Assembly (NCBI RefSeq): GCF_001514305.1
Contig: NZ_KQ949099.1
Location: 25,610-89,609, forward strand
Origin: Streptomyces dysideae
Lineage (GTDB): Bacteria; Actinomycetota; Actinomycetes; Streptomycetales; Streptomycetaceae
Direction of reading: 5' to 3'
Length of the DNA stretch: 64,000 nt
Both the position numbers and the translations under genes were made by a program. Positions within the stretch are counted from its first letter, which is position 1. The number at the start of each line of letters is the position of its first letter. The notes beneath the pieces are model-generated. The model ran no database searches. It was not told the DNA's origin and saw nothing but the letters and a program-made list of their open reading frames with translations. Below are positions 34,075 through 42,151 of this stretch, piece after piece.

Positions 34075-34582
34075 GCTGGCCCCCGCGTCACCACAAGGGA
34101 ACGTCACGGAGCCCGGCGACGCGGCCTGGGAACCCTCCCGCGAGGACCGGCTGATCCTGCACGCCCTCGCCGAGGACGGACGGTGCACCTACGACGAACT
34201 CGCCCGGGTGGCGGGCGTGTCGGAGGCCACGGCCCGCAGGCGGCTCGGCGCGCTGCGGCGCGAGGGCCGGGTGCGGGTCCGGGCCGTGATCGAGCCGGCA
34301 CTGCTGGGGCTGCCGGTGGAGGCGGTGCTGCGGATCCGCGCCGTACCGTCCCGGGCCGAGGCGGTGGCGGCCGCGCTGGTCGAGTCCGCCCACGTCCGGT
34401 ACGTCAGCTTCGTGACCGGCGAGCACCAGCTGCTGGTGCTGGCGGCGTTCCCCGACGAGCCGACGCTCCACGACGTCGTCACCCGGTCCGCCTGGCTGCG
34501 GGACGCGGTCTCCGTGGATGTCGCCCTCGTCCTCGCCACCCTGAAACGCGGCGGCATGCTAGCCCCCTGGCTGCGCGACTGA
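34075..34582 (+). pseudogene. C-terminal half of a two-domain Lrp/AsnC regulator
   Basis: The readable part begins near EPSREDRLILHALAEDGRCT and keeps one HTH (YDELARVAGVSEATARRRLG) and one RAM domain (VEAVLRIRAVPSRAEAVAAA, YVSFVTGEHQLLVLAAFPDE), ending VLATLKRGGMLAPWLRD. Streptomyces two-domain Lrp proteins have this as their second half. The first half and the start codon are missing: the only in-frame GTG lies inside the HTH. The break meets the truncated amidase at about 34075-34090, so one deletion removed both 5-prime ends and the divergent promoters. Confidence 0.72.
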
Positions 34583-34594
34583 CGAACGCCTGGA

Positions 34595-34608
34595 TTGGTC
34601 TTGACCAA
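34595..34608. promoter_or_regulatory. dre-like operator (TTGGTC-TT-GACCAA)
   Basis: Perfect 6-bp inverted repeat with a TT centre. It matches the core of the DasR-responsive element (TGGTCTAGACCA) with one mismatch. It overlaps the -35 of the promoter feeding the GntR gene, so binding would repress. It could be read by DasR or by the GntR protein itself. Confidence 0.65.
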
Positions 34609-34629
34609 GGGTGAGGGCCGCCTTATGGT
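34601..34629 (+). promoter_or_regulatory. HrdB-type promoter of the GntR gene
   Basis: TTGACC at 34601-34606, exact 17-base spacer, TATGGT at 34624-34629. Transcription would start near 34636 and give a 70-base leader with an AT-rich patch (TTTAATAAACAAG). The best-formed promoter I see in the window. Confidence 0.75.
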
Positions 34630-34705
34630 CGCAGAGAAGTGCAACAACCTTTAATAAACAAGGGCGCTAAAACGCCGATGGGCCACGGCGATTGCGGAGG
34701 ACAGG

Positions 34706-35467
34706 GTGGGGACCACGCAGCTGGAATCGGTGCCGGAACCGAAGTACTGGCATCTCAGGACCGTGCTCAGTGAGGCACTGGACTCCGAGTTCTCCGTGGG
34801 CGAGATCCTGCCCAACGAGCGCGACCTGGCAGCGCGCTTCGGCGTCGCCCGCGCGACGCTCCGCCAGGCCCTGGAACAGCTCGAACTGGAAGGCCGGCTG
34901 CAGCGCCGCCGCGGTGTCGGTACGACCGTCGCCCCGCCGCGCGTGGGCGTGTCCGTCGGCACCGAGCAGCACGCCTGGCCGGGCACGGTCGGCGACGACT
35001 GGCAGCCCGCCGACTGCAGGCTGGAGGCCGCGTCCGCGTCCGTCGCCGACGCCCTGGAGATCAGGCACGACGAACTCGTGCACACCGTGCGCCGCTCCCG
35101 TGTGACGCACGGCCAGCCGGTCGCCGCCGAGCTGCTCTACGTCCCGCAGTCCTCGGTGCCCGCTCTCCCCGCCATCGACGCCCCGTCGGGGGCGGCACGC
35201 GCGCGTGCGGTACTGCGCGAGCTGCAGCGGCTGGAGCTGGAGGGCCAGGACAACGCCGTCGAGCTGGGCTCGGCCCGCGCGGACGACGCCAAGCAGCTGG
35301 ACCGGCTCCCCGGGGCCCCTGTCCTCGTCGTCACGACCCGCTTCCTCACCGCAGGCCGCACCGCCGCGCTCTCCGTCGCGACATACCGGGCCGACACCTG
35401 CCGCCTGACCTTCGGCGACTCCGGCGGAGTGGAAATCCACCAGGCCCCGGAACGCCGCGCGTCCTGA
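34706..35467 (+). CDS. GntR-family (HutC/DasR-type) regulator, DevA-like
   Basis: 253 residues. Winged helix at about 12-80 (PKYWHLRTVLSEALDSEFSV; GEILPNERDLAARFGVARAT; LRQALEQLELEGRLQRRRGV) and a UTRA ligand domain in the remainder (SVADALEIRHDELVHTVRRS; DRLPGAPVLVVTTRFLTAG; ALSVATYRADTCRLTFGDS). GTG 34706 has CGGAGGA upstream. The sequence reminds me strongly of Streptomyces DevA, a developmental GntR regulator, but I cannot confirm that here. A DasR-type site overlaps its promoter and a stem-loop terminator follows it. Confidence 0.9.
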   Translation: MGTTQLESVPEPKYWHLRTVLSEALDSEFSVGEILPNERDLAARFGVARATLRQALEQLELEGRLQRRRGVGTTVAPPRVGVSVGTEQHAWPGTVGDDWQPADCRLEAASASVADALEIRHDELVHTVRRSRVTHGQPVAAELLYVPQSSVPALPAIDAPSGAARARAVLRELQRLELEGQDNAVELGSARADDAKQLDRLPGAPVLVVTTRFLTAGRTAALSVATYRADTCRLTFGDSGGVEIHQAPERRAS

Positions 35468-35490
35468 CCGCACCGCAGCACGACTCCACC

Positions 35491-35524
35491 TGCCGCGCTT
35501 CCGGAACTCGTCCGGGGCGCGGCA
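35491..35524 (+). terminator. Stem-loop terminator of the GntR gene
   Basis: TGCCGCGC pairs with GCGCGGCA, with an inner CCGGA/TCCGG stem and loop ACTCG, followed by CGTTTGTGTTTCG. It begins 24 bases after the stop codon. Confidence 0.8.
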
Positions 35525-36274
35525 CGTTTGTGTTTCGTGCCGCGCGAAGGCGGCGCGCTGGTGTGAGCCGTGTACTGCGGTAGTCGGGCGCGGCTGGTAG
35601 GTCGTGCCGGGCGCAGGGGGGCGGTCCCCTCCCGCGGGGTGGGCCTATGGACCGCGCGGCACCGCCGGGCGCCGGGCCGGAGAAGCCGGTCGGTTCGCGT
35701 CTCGGCCGGCCGCGTTGTTCGCGGGCCTCAGTGCCGCGACCCGGAGGAAGCCGGCTGGCCCCGCCTCGATGACCTGCGGAGCCACGAACTCCGCACCGCT
35801 GCACCACCTCGCCCACCCGGAGGCCACGCGCAGGTGGTGTGCCGGGCCGGGCGGAGGCCGGTGTTGTTGACGTGCCGCGCCGCACGGGAGCCGGGTGTCG
35901 CCGATATGCCGTGGCGGGCGGCCACCGTGCTGCCTCGGTCTTCGCCCACGCACCCGCGTACTCCGCCTCGGCCACGTCGCGTCTCACCCACCCGCGTTGA
36001 GCCCCTCGCCGGAGCCACGCACGGCTCGCGGATCGCCCGCCGGCGCGGAAGCGGTCGACGTATCCCCGTGGGGAGTGGCCGTCAGCGCGGCAGCCGTCGC
36101 AGTGCCCGCTGTGGAGTCGTACGGGTCGCTGTGTCCCTCGGGGACCGGTCGCGAGAGCCGAAGCCTGCGCCGCACCCCTCGGGGATCGAGCCGTGAATTC
36201 GAACCCTGCGCCATGCCCCGCAGGGACCGCTCGCCGGAGCCGCAGCAGTCACCCGGCCCCCCGCGGAGCGCCCG
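35525..36274. other. Gene-free stretch between GntR and ROK genes
   Basis: 750 bases with no credible gene on either strand: open frames are Arg/Pro-rich, lack start sites and have no domain pattern. The right part (36063-36235) contains several short hairpins of the type TCCCCGTGGGGA, GTCCCTCGGGGAC and ACCCCTCGGGGA, spaced about 40 bases apart as diverged copies of one unit. Confidence 0.7.
36125..36235 (-). repeat. Degenerate ~41-bp tandem units with small hairpins
   Basis: On the - strand, three diverged units begin GGTCCCTGCGGGGCATGG, GATCCCCGAGGGGTGCGG and GGTCCCCGAGGGACACAG. Each opens with a small hairpin and then a GCGCAGG- or GCGACCC-like part. It lies just beyond the ROK gene's stop, so it may serve as a diffuse terminator. 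Confidence 0.5.
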
Positions 36275-37432
36275 TCACCGACGCCCCGTAACCGTGCCCT
36301 CCACCGCGAACAACTGCTCCTCCACATGGTCGAGAGCGAGCCGTAGCGCCCCCGTCGCCACCGCTGCCTCGCCGAGGAGGGACAGGGCGACCTTCGGCGG
36401 GCGCAGGCAGTAGCGGGCCAACTCGCGACGCAGCGGCTCCAGCACGCCGTCCAGGCCCGCCGCCCAGCCGCCCACGACGACCAGCTCGGGGTCGAGGGCC
36501 AGGACCAGGGCGGTCACGTCGTGGACCAGCCGTTGGATGAAGCGGTCGACGGCCGCGCGGGCCCCCTGGTCGCCCTCGCGGGCCCGCGCGAACACCTCGG
36601 CGACCGCGTGCTCGTCGAGCGGACGCAGGGGCTCGTCCGTGGTGGACAGCAGGGTCTCGGGGGTCACCTCGCGGCCCAGCAGATGCAGCGCGCCGATCTC
36701 GCCGGCCGCCCCGCCGTACCCGCGGTGCAGCTTCCCGCCGATCAGCGAACCGGCCCCGGGACTCAGCCCTGCCAGCACGAACACCACGTCGTCGGACTCG
36801 GTGGCGGACCCCTTCCAGTGCTCGGCGACGGCCGCGGCGTTGGCGTCGTTCTCCACCAGGACCGGACACTTGAAGGAACGGCTCAGCCGCTCGCCCAGCC
36901 GCAGCCCCGTCCACTCGGGCAGCGCGGCGCCCAGCCGTACCGTGCCGTCCGCCTCGACGATCCCCGGCGTGGCCACCCCCACGGCCCGCAGCGAGCCGCG
37001 CGCGACGCCGGCCCGGCGCAGCAACTCGGCCACCGCGGTGCGCAGCCGTTCCAGCCGCTCGTCGGCAGAAGCCGTCTCGTCGACGTCCTTGGCGATGGCC
37101 CCGAACACCCGCCCGTCCAGGTCGGCGAGGAGCGCGGCGACCCGGTGCGACCCGATCTCCAGGCCCAGCAGATGCCCGGCCTCGGCCCGGAACCGGTACC
37201 GTCGCGCGGGCCGCCCCTGCCGCCGTACGACACTCTCGTCCGCCGCCTTCTCGACGACGTACCCCGCCTCGATGAGCCCCTCGACGACGCCCTCGACGGT
37301 CGGCCGGGACAGCCCGGTCACCCGGGTGATCTCGGTCAGTGTCGCGGCATCCGTGGCACGCAGCGCGTGCAGCACCACCGCGGAGTTGATCCTTCGCAGC
37401 AGCGACGGATCCCCGCCGGTCAGCCGAGCCAC
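36275..37432 (-). CDS. ROK-family transcriptional regulator (NagC/XylR type)
   Basis: 385 residues. N-terminal winged helix at about 8-80 (SLLRRINSAVVLHALRATDA; ITRVTGLSRPTVEGVVEGLI), then the ROK sugar-kinase-like fold (LLGLEIGSHRVAALLADLDG; VATPGIVEADGTVRLGAALP; VLVENDANAAAVAEHWKGSA; GGKLHRGYGGAAGEIGALHL). The zinc-binding Cys cluster typical of ROK proteins is not visible in the GEIGALHLLG region, so ligand binding may differ. GTG 37432 chosen with GGGAGGAC upstream. Stands alone; probable sugar-responsive repressor, target unknown. Confidence 0.9.
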   Translation of the reverse strand: MARLTGGDPSLLRRINSAVVLHALRATDAATLTEITRVTGLSRPTVEGVVEGLIEAGYVVEKAADESVVRRQGRPARRYRFRAEAGHLLGLEIGSHRVAALLADLDGRVFGAIAKDVDETASADERLERLRTAVAELLRRAGVARGSLRAVGVATPGIVEADGTVRLGAALPEWTGLRLGERLSRSFKCPVLVENDANAAAVAEHWKGSATESDDVVFVLAGLSPGAGSLIGGKLHRGYGGAAGEIGALHLLGREVTPETLLSTTDEPLRPLDEHAVAEVFARAREGDQGARAAVDRFIQRLVHDVTALVLALDPELVVVGGWAAGLDGVLEPLRRELARYCLRPPKVALSLLGEAAVATGALRLALDHVEEQLFAVEGTVTGRR

Positions 37433-37514
37433 CGTCCGTCCTCCCAGCTCATGCGGATGTTGGCCGGATCGTACTCGTCGCGGCAGGCCCCGGCGAGTGC
37501 TGGGCGCACTCCGC

Positions 37515-37542
37515 CCCACGGCCCGGCCCGGCCGGGCCCGGC
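37515..37542 (-). terminator. GC-rich hairpin after the response-regulator gene
   Basis: GGCCCGGCCCGGCCGGGCCC contains nested palindromes (core CCCGGCCGGG) and lies directly after the response-regulator stop at 37543. Likely terminator of the two-component operon, though the ROK gene is on the same strand beyond it. Confidence 0.5.
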
Positions 37543-38205
37543 TCAGCCCGGCGCCACGAACCCCGACTCGTACGCAGCGATCACCGCCTGCGTGCGGTCC
37601 CGTGCCCCCAACTTCGCCAGTACGGAGCTGACATGGGACTTCACGGTCTCGGTCCCGACGACCAGCCGGGCCGCGATCTCCGCGTTCGACAGCCCGCGCG
37701 CCATCAGCCGCAGCACCTCCGCCTCCCGCTCGGTCAGCCGGGCCCGCTCCATCACGGCCCGAGCCGCCCGGTTCCCGCCCTCGTCGCCGTACTGCGCGGC
37801 GAGCTGCCGCACCGAGGCCGGAAACAGCAGCGACTCGCCCTCGGCGACCAGCCGCACGGCGTGCACGATCTCCGCCGGCCTGGCCCGCTTCAGCAGAAAC
37901 CCGTCGGCACCGGCCCGCAGCGCCTCGTACACGTACTCGTCGTTCTCGAACGTCGTGATGACGAGGATCTTCGGCGGCGCGTCGACCGTCCGCAGCACCG
38001 CGCGCGTGGCCTCGATCCCGTCCAGCAGCGGCATCCGTACGTCCATGGCGACCACGTCCGGCCGCAGCTGCCGCACCAGCGGGATCACCCCCGCCCCGTC
38101 GGCCGCCTCCCCGACGACCTCGATGTCGGGCTGCGCCTCCAACACGGCCCGCAGACCGGCGCGTACGAGGGGTTCGTCGTCGACGAGGAGAACGGTGACC
38201 GGCAT
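37543..38205 (-). CDS. NarL/LuxR-type response regulator
   Basis: 220 residues. Receiver domain 1-120: acidic pair in VLLVDDEPLVRAGL, phosphoacceptor D55 in VVAMDVRMPLLDGIEA, Thr/Lys switch in ILVITTFEND and FLLKRARPAE. LuxR HTH at about 150-212 (RLTEREAEVLRLMARGLSNA, EIAARLVVGTETVKSHVSSV). Start ATG. Follows its sensor kinase by 14 bases and faces away from the ABC exporter at 39486, its most likely target. Confidence 0.94.
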   Translation of the reverse strand: MPVTVLLVDDEPLVRAGLRAVLEAQPDIEVVGEAADGAGVIPLVRQLRPDVVAMDVRMPLLDGIEATRAVLRTVDAPPKILVITTFENDEYVYEALRAGADGFLLKRARPAEIVHAVRLVAEGESLLFPASVRQLAAQYGDEGGNRAARAVMERARLTEREAEVLRLMARGLSNAEIAARLVVGTETVKSHVSSVLAKLGARDRTQAVIAAYESGFVAPG

Positions 38206-38219
38206 CCGGCCAGCGTAGA

Positions 38220-39377
38220 TCAGCGCAACGGCAGCTCGACCTGTACCTGCCAGTCGCCGTCCGCCGGGCCGGTCCGCGCACAGCCGCCGAGCAGGGCCGC
38301 GCGCTCACGTATCCCGCGCAGGCCACTGCCCCGGCCAGGGCCGGGTATCCCGGCCGTCAGCGGATTGCGGACCTCCAGACCGAGCGCACCGTCCGCGACG
38401 TCGATGCGGACCCGGACGGGAACGGCGCCCGCGTGCCGCAGCACGTTGGTCAGTGACTCCTGGAGGATGCGGTAGCCCTCGCGGGAGACCGGTCCCGGCA
38501 CGGTGTCCAGCGGCCCGGTCAGCTCGGCGTCGACCTTCGCCCCGGAGGCGCGGGCGGAGTCCAGCAGCCCGTCGGCGTCCGCCAGCGTCGGCCTGCTGCT
38601 GACCGGCCGCTCCGACTCCCGCAGGACGCCGAGTACGCGCTCCAGATCGTCCAGTGCGGCCCGCCCGGTCTCCTCGATGGCCTCCAGGGCCCGATCGGTG
38701 AACGCGGGATCCCCGGCCGCCCGCGCGGCGCCCGCCTGCACCACGGCGACGGTCAGCGCGTGCCCGATCGAGTCGTGCAGCTCACGGGCGATGCGGTTGC
38801 GCTCCAACAACTGCTCGGTGCGCTCCTCGAGAGCGGCGAGGCGCTCGGCGGCGGACGGGCCGAGAAGCCGGCGGGCCACCGCTGTGACCAGTTCGCCGAG
38901 GCCGACCACCAGCGCACCGAACGCGATGAGGGGGAGCAGGGCCAGGACGGCGTAGGACCAGTGCGGGTCCGCGTCGCGCAGCACGGGCATGTCCTGTGGC
39001 ACCTGGCCGAACGCCGTCGCGACCAGCTCGTAGGCGATGCCGGGCAGCCAGACGGTGCTGAACACCGCCCCCGCCCCCAGCAGCATGCGCACCTCCAGCC
39101 ACAGAACGGTGCGCAGCCGGTCCCGCCAACTCGCCGACGGCGCCAGCGAGATCCCCGAGCCCTCCTCCTCGCCCGGCGTCAGCAACAGCCGCGCCTGCAC
39201 GCCCTCGCCCATCCGCACGGCAGGGATCAGTCCGACCGGGATCAGCACGGCCGCGGGCACCCACGGCGTCGACGGGTCGATGAACATCCACACGCTGACC
39301 ATGAGCATCGGCACCCAAAGGTGCAGAAAGCGCGTGTAGGTCGTCCCCCGAATCAACGGGCGCAGAATGCGGGCCAT
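38220..39377 (-). CDS. Sensor histidine kinase (HisKA_3 / DesK-NarX type)
   Basis: 385 residues. N-terminal membrane part with about four hydrophobic segments (TRFLHLWVPMLMVSVWMFID; AAVLIPVGLIPAV; VFSTVWLPGIAYELVATAF; YAVLALLPLIAFGALVVGLG). Dimerisation/phosphotransfer helix with H-box RIARELHDSIGHALTVAVVQ. HATPase domain with LTNVLRHAG (N-box region) and GRGSGLRGIRERAALLGG (G-box). Start ATG 39377. Partner of the response regulator that follows; likely senses envelope stress or a drug handled by the divergent ABC exporter. Confidence 0.93.
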   Translation of the reverse strand: MARILRPLIRGTTYTRFLHLWVPMLMVSVWMFIDPSTPWVPAAVLIPVGLIPAVRMGEGVQARLLLTPGEEEGSGISLAPSASWRDRLRTVLWLEVRMLLGAGAVFSTVWLPGIAYELVATAFGQVPQDMPVLRDADPHWSYAVLALLPLIAFGALVVGLGELVTAVARRLLGPSAAERLAALEERTEQLLERNRIARELHDSIGHALTVAVVQAGAARAAGDPAFTDRALEAIEETGRAALDDLERVLGVLRESERPVSSRPTLADADGLLDSARASGAKVDAELTGPLDTVPGPVSREGYRILQESLTNVLRHAGAVPVRVRIDVADGALGLEVRNPLTAGIPGPGRGSGLRGIRERAALLGGCARTGPADGDWQVQVELPLR

Positions 39378-39410
39378 TTGGACATCGTGCCACCCGCCAC
39401 TGACAACCGG

Positions 39411-39455
39411 CCTCCCCCGGGCGGGGGAGACGATCTCCACCGGCGGGGGAGGACC
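39411..39455. promoter_or_regulatory. Palindrome and direct repeats between kinase and ABC exporter genes
   Basis: CTCCCCCG/CGGGGGAG (39412-39429) is a palindrome. GCGGGGGAG recurs at 39421 and 39443 as direct repeats 22 bases apart, about two helical turns. This divergent region is the natural place for the response regulator to bind. Confidence 0.45.
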
Positions 39456-39485
39456 CGACCCCGCCCGGACCGTCACGCTGCTGCC

Positions 39486-40406
39486 ATGACCAGCATCGAC
39501 GTCCAGGACCTCACCAAGGAGTACGGCACCCGGCGCGCCGTGGACGCCCTCACCTTCAGCGTCCGCCCCGGCCGCGTCACCGGCTTCCTCGGCCCCAACG
39601 GCGCCGGAAAGTCCACCACCATGCGGCTCGTCCTCGGCCTCGACCGGCCGACCTCCGGGACCGCCACCCTCGCCGGCCGCCCCTACGCCACACTCACCGA
39701 ACCCCTGCGCCATGTGGGCGCCCTGCTCGACGCCCAGGCCGCCCATGGTTCCCGCACCGCCCGCGACCATCTGCGCGCCCTGGCGGCGAGCAACCGTATC
39801 CCGCGGGGCCGGGTCGACGAGGTACTGGAGGAGACCGGCCTGGCGTCGGTCGCACGGCGCCGGGTGAAGACGTACTCCCTGGGCATGCGCCAGCGACTGG
39901 GCATCGCCGCCGCCCTGCTGGGCGACCCCGAGATCGTTCTGCTCGACGAGCCCTCCAACGGCCTGGACCCCGAAGGCATCATCTGGATCCGGCAGTTGCT
40001 GCGCCGACTCGCGGCGGAGGGCCGCACCGTCCTGGTCTCCAGCCATCTCATGAACGAGACCGCGTCCTTCGCCGACCACCTCGTGGTCCTCGGCCGGGGA
40101 CGCCTGCTGGCCGACACCCCGATGCGGGAGTTCATCCACGCGCGCGTACAGCCACGCGTCCGCGTCCGCACGTCGGACCCCACCGCCCTCAAGCACATCC
40201 TCGCCCAGCACGGTCACGACGCCGCGGAGCACGAGGACGGGCACTGGACCGTGCGCCACGCACGCGTGGACGACATCGGCCTCCTGGCCTCCGCCTCGGG
40301 CGTCCCGCTCCTCGAACTGGCCGCGGAAGAGGGCACGTTGGAGCAGGCCTACCTCGACCTGACGGCAACCGAAACCGAGTTCACCGCACCGTCCCAGGAG
40401 GCCTGA
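39486..40406 (+). CDS. ABC exporter ATPase (BcrA/NatA-like)
   Basis: 306 residues: Walker A GFLGPNGAGKSTTMRLVLG, signature YSLGMRQRLGIAAALLG, Walker B EIVLLDEPSNGLDPEGI, switch SSHLMNE. The C-terminal 85 residues are the extension common to drug/Na-type export ATPases. ATG 39486. Two bases separate its stop from the permease start, so they form one operon. Likely exports a peptide or lipid-active compound under control of the divergent two-component system. Confidence 0.94.
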   Translation: MTSIDVQDLTKEYGTRRAVDALTFSVRPGRVTGFLGPNGAGKSTTMRLVLGLDRPTSGTATLAGRPYATLTEPLRHVGALLDAQAAHGSRTARDHLRALAASNRIPRGRVDEVLEETGLASVARRRVKTYSLGMRQRLGIAAALLGDPEIVLLDEPSNGLDPEGIIWIRQLLRRLAAEGRTVLVSSHLMNETASFADHLVVLGRGRLLADTPMREFIHARVQPRVRVRTSDPTALKHILAQHGHDAAEHEDGHWTVRHARVDDIGLLASASGVPLLELAAEEGTLEQAYLDLTATETEFTAPSQEA

Positions 40407-40408
40407 CC

Positions 40409-41131
40409 ATGGCATTCACGCCCGTGCTCCACTCGGAGTGGATCAAGATCCGTACCCTGCGCTCGCTGGTCGGCGGCCTGTGCGCGGTCCTGCTCGTCAC
40501 CGCCGCCATCTCCGCGCTCGCCGGAGTGGACAGCGACGGCGCCGACTTCGACGCGCTGTCCTCGGTCTTCTTCGGTGTCAGCTTCGGACAGATCGCGGCG
40601 ATCGCGTTCGGTTCGACGGCCGTCTCGTCCGAGTTCCAGGGCGGCGCCCTGCGCGTCAGCCTCGCCGCGGTGCCGCATCGCGGACGCTGGTTCGCGGCCA
40701 AGGCGGTGGCTGTCGCCGCACCCGTTCTCGCCGTCGGCCTCGTGACCGGGGGCGTGTGTCTGGCCGTGGGTCGGGCCGTCCTCGGGGCCAAGGCCGACGG
40801 GCTCACCTGGAGCGAGGGGCTGCGCGGAGTCGTGGGCTGCGGTGTCTACCTCACGCTGATGGCGTTGCTCGCGGCCGGACTCACCGCCCTGCTGCGCAGC
40901 GGCGTCGCCACGCTCAGCATCCTGATCCCGTTCCTGCTCATCGTCTCCTTCGTGATCGGCGACCTGTCGGGCACGGTCGCCGACGTCCTGCCCGACAGGG
41001 CCGGCCAAGTGGTGTTCGACGAGACGTGGGACGGCCCCCTCGGCCCCTGGGCCGGCCTGGGGGTGACCGCGCTCTGGTCGGCGGCCGCGCTGCTCGCGGG
41101 CGCGTGGAGCGTGCGGCGCCGGGACGCCTGA
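40409..41131 (+). CDS. ABC-2-type exporter permease
   Basis: 240 residues with six hydrophobic segments (LVGGLCAVLLVTAAISALAG; FGQIAAIAFGSTAVSSEF; VLAVGLVTGGVCLAVGRAVL; YLTLMALLAAGLTALLR; LSILIPFLLIVSFVIGDL; LGVTALWSAAALLAGAWSV). The EFQGGALRVSLAAVPHRGRW loop after TM2 is typical of NatB/BcrB-type permeases. ATG 40409 directly follows the ATPase. Forms the membrane pore of the exporter. Confidence 0.92.
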   Translation: MAFTPVLHSEWIKIRTLRSLVGGLCAVLLVTAAISALAGVDSDGADFDALSSVFFGVSFGQIAAIAFGSTAVSSEFQGGALRVSLAAVPHRGRWFAAKAVAVAAPVLAVGLVTGGVCLAVGRAVLGAKADGLTWSEGLRGVVGCGVYLTLMALLAAGLTALLRSGVATLSILIPFLLIVSFVIGDLSGTVADVLPDRAGQVVFDETWDGPLGPWAGLGVTALWSAAALLAGAWSVRRRDA

Positions 41132-41187
41132 CCCCGAGGTGCCTGACGCCACGCCAATTGTCAGTGCCGGCCGCTTTACTGGATCAC

Positions 41188-41601
41188 ATGGACATCGCGA
41201 ACGACCTCGCCCTGATCGACCTGCTGTGCACCCGGGACTTCCCGGCGGCGCGCACCGGGCCGGACGAGGACACGGGCGGACCCGGCTACCACATGGCCGG
41301 GTTAGGGCAGCGAGACTGGCCGGACGCGGACGACTGCTACGCCTACGAGGCGGCGGTCACCGAGCGGTTGACCACGCGGTGGGGAGAGCCGTCGCGTTGG
41401 GGGACCGTGACCCTCGCCGAGCGCATCGCTCGTGGTGAACACATACCCGAACCCTGGTCGAGGCTCAGCGCCCTGGCGGTCGAACTGCGTACCTGGGAAG
41501 CGAGCGACACCGGCCGCTGGGTCACCGTGGCGGTCGCCGACCATGACGCCGAGGAACAGCCCCACGTGTTCGTCGTCGTCACGAACACCGCCCCGGCATG
41601 A
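41188..41601 (+). CDS. Hypothetical protein, no recognised domain
   Basis: 137 residues, acidic (about 20 Asp/Glu), no signal peptide or membrane segment. Codon bias is fully coding-like. I recognise no family; the pattern DWPDADDCYAYEAAVTERLT with WGEPSRWGTVTLAERIARGE suggests a small alpha/beta protein, and compact acidic proteins of this sort are often immunity-like or SMI1/SUKH-like, but this is only an impression. ATG 41188. It may be co-transcribed with the ABC exporter (56-base gap). Confidence 0.7.
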   Translation: MDIANDLALIDLLCTRDFPAARTGPDEDTGGPGYHMAGLGQRDWPDADDCYAYEAAVTERLTTRWGEPSRWGTVTLAERIARGEHIPEPWSRLSALAVELRTWEASDTGRWVTVAVADHDAEEQPHVFVVVTNTAPA

Positions 41602-41605
41602 CCCA

Positions 41606-42151
41606 CTAGCCCTCCGCGGCCACCCGCAGCCGCGCGAACTCCTCCGCCATGGTCGCTGCCGTCCAATGCGCGTTCAGCCCGCTGGGGTTGGGCAGCACCC
41701 ACACCCGCGTGTCCCCGATCATCCGCTCCTGCGGCCCCACCTGGGCCTTCCGGTCGTCAAAGGCCGCCCGGTACGCGGTGACCCCCACCACGGCCAGCCA
41801 CCCCGGCCGCGACCGCGCGACCTTCGACGCCAGCAGCCGCCCGCCCTCGCGGTACTCCTCCGCGCTCAGCTCGTCGGCCCGGGCGGTCGCCCGCGCCACG
41901 ACGTTCGTGATGCCGAGGCCGTACGACAGCAACTCGCCCTGCTCCGATGGCTTCATGAGCCGCGGCGTGAAGCCGGACAGCTGCAGCACCGGCCAGAACC
42001 GGTTGCCGGGGCGGGCGAAGTGATGGCCCGTCGCCGCCGTCATCAGGCCGGGATTGATCCCGCAGAACAGCACGCGGAGGCCGTCCGCGATCACGTCCGG
42101 TACCAGACGGTCGCGGGCGGCCTCCAGCTGCGCCGGGGTGAAGCGGGTCAG
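41606..42151 (-). CDS. mug: G/U mismatch-specific uracil-DNA glycosylase (Mug)
   Basis: 181 residues if read from CTG 42151. The Mug/TDG motifs are FCGINPGLMTAATGHHFARP (active loop, about 28-47) and VLPNPSGLNAHW (intercalating loop). It excises uracil or thymine from G mismatches. The only conventional start, GTG 42094, would cut about 20 residues that read as good family sequence (TRFTPAQLEAARDRLVPDVI). CTG at 42151 overlaps the purB stop as CTGA, exactly where a GTGA or ATGA overlap would be expected. I therefore favour a CTG start coupled to purB translation. Confidence 0.85.
   Translation of the reverse strand: MTRFTPAQLEAARDRLVPDVIADGLRVLFCGINPGLMTAATGHHFARPGNRFWPVLQLSGFTPRLMKPSEQGELLSYGLGITNVVARATARADELSAEEYREGGRLLASKVARSRPGWLAVVGVTAYRAAFDDRKAQVGPQERMIGDTRVWVLPNPSGLNAHWTAATMAEEFARLRVAAEG

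Noticed and set aside
36185..36235. tRNA-like GTTCGAATTC on the - strand
   Set aside because: The T-loop-like word has no complementary T-stem, no acceptor partner and no anticodon arm; it belongs to the degenerate hairpin repeat.
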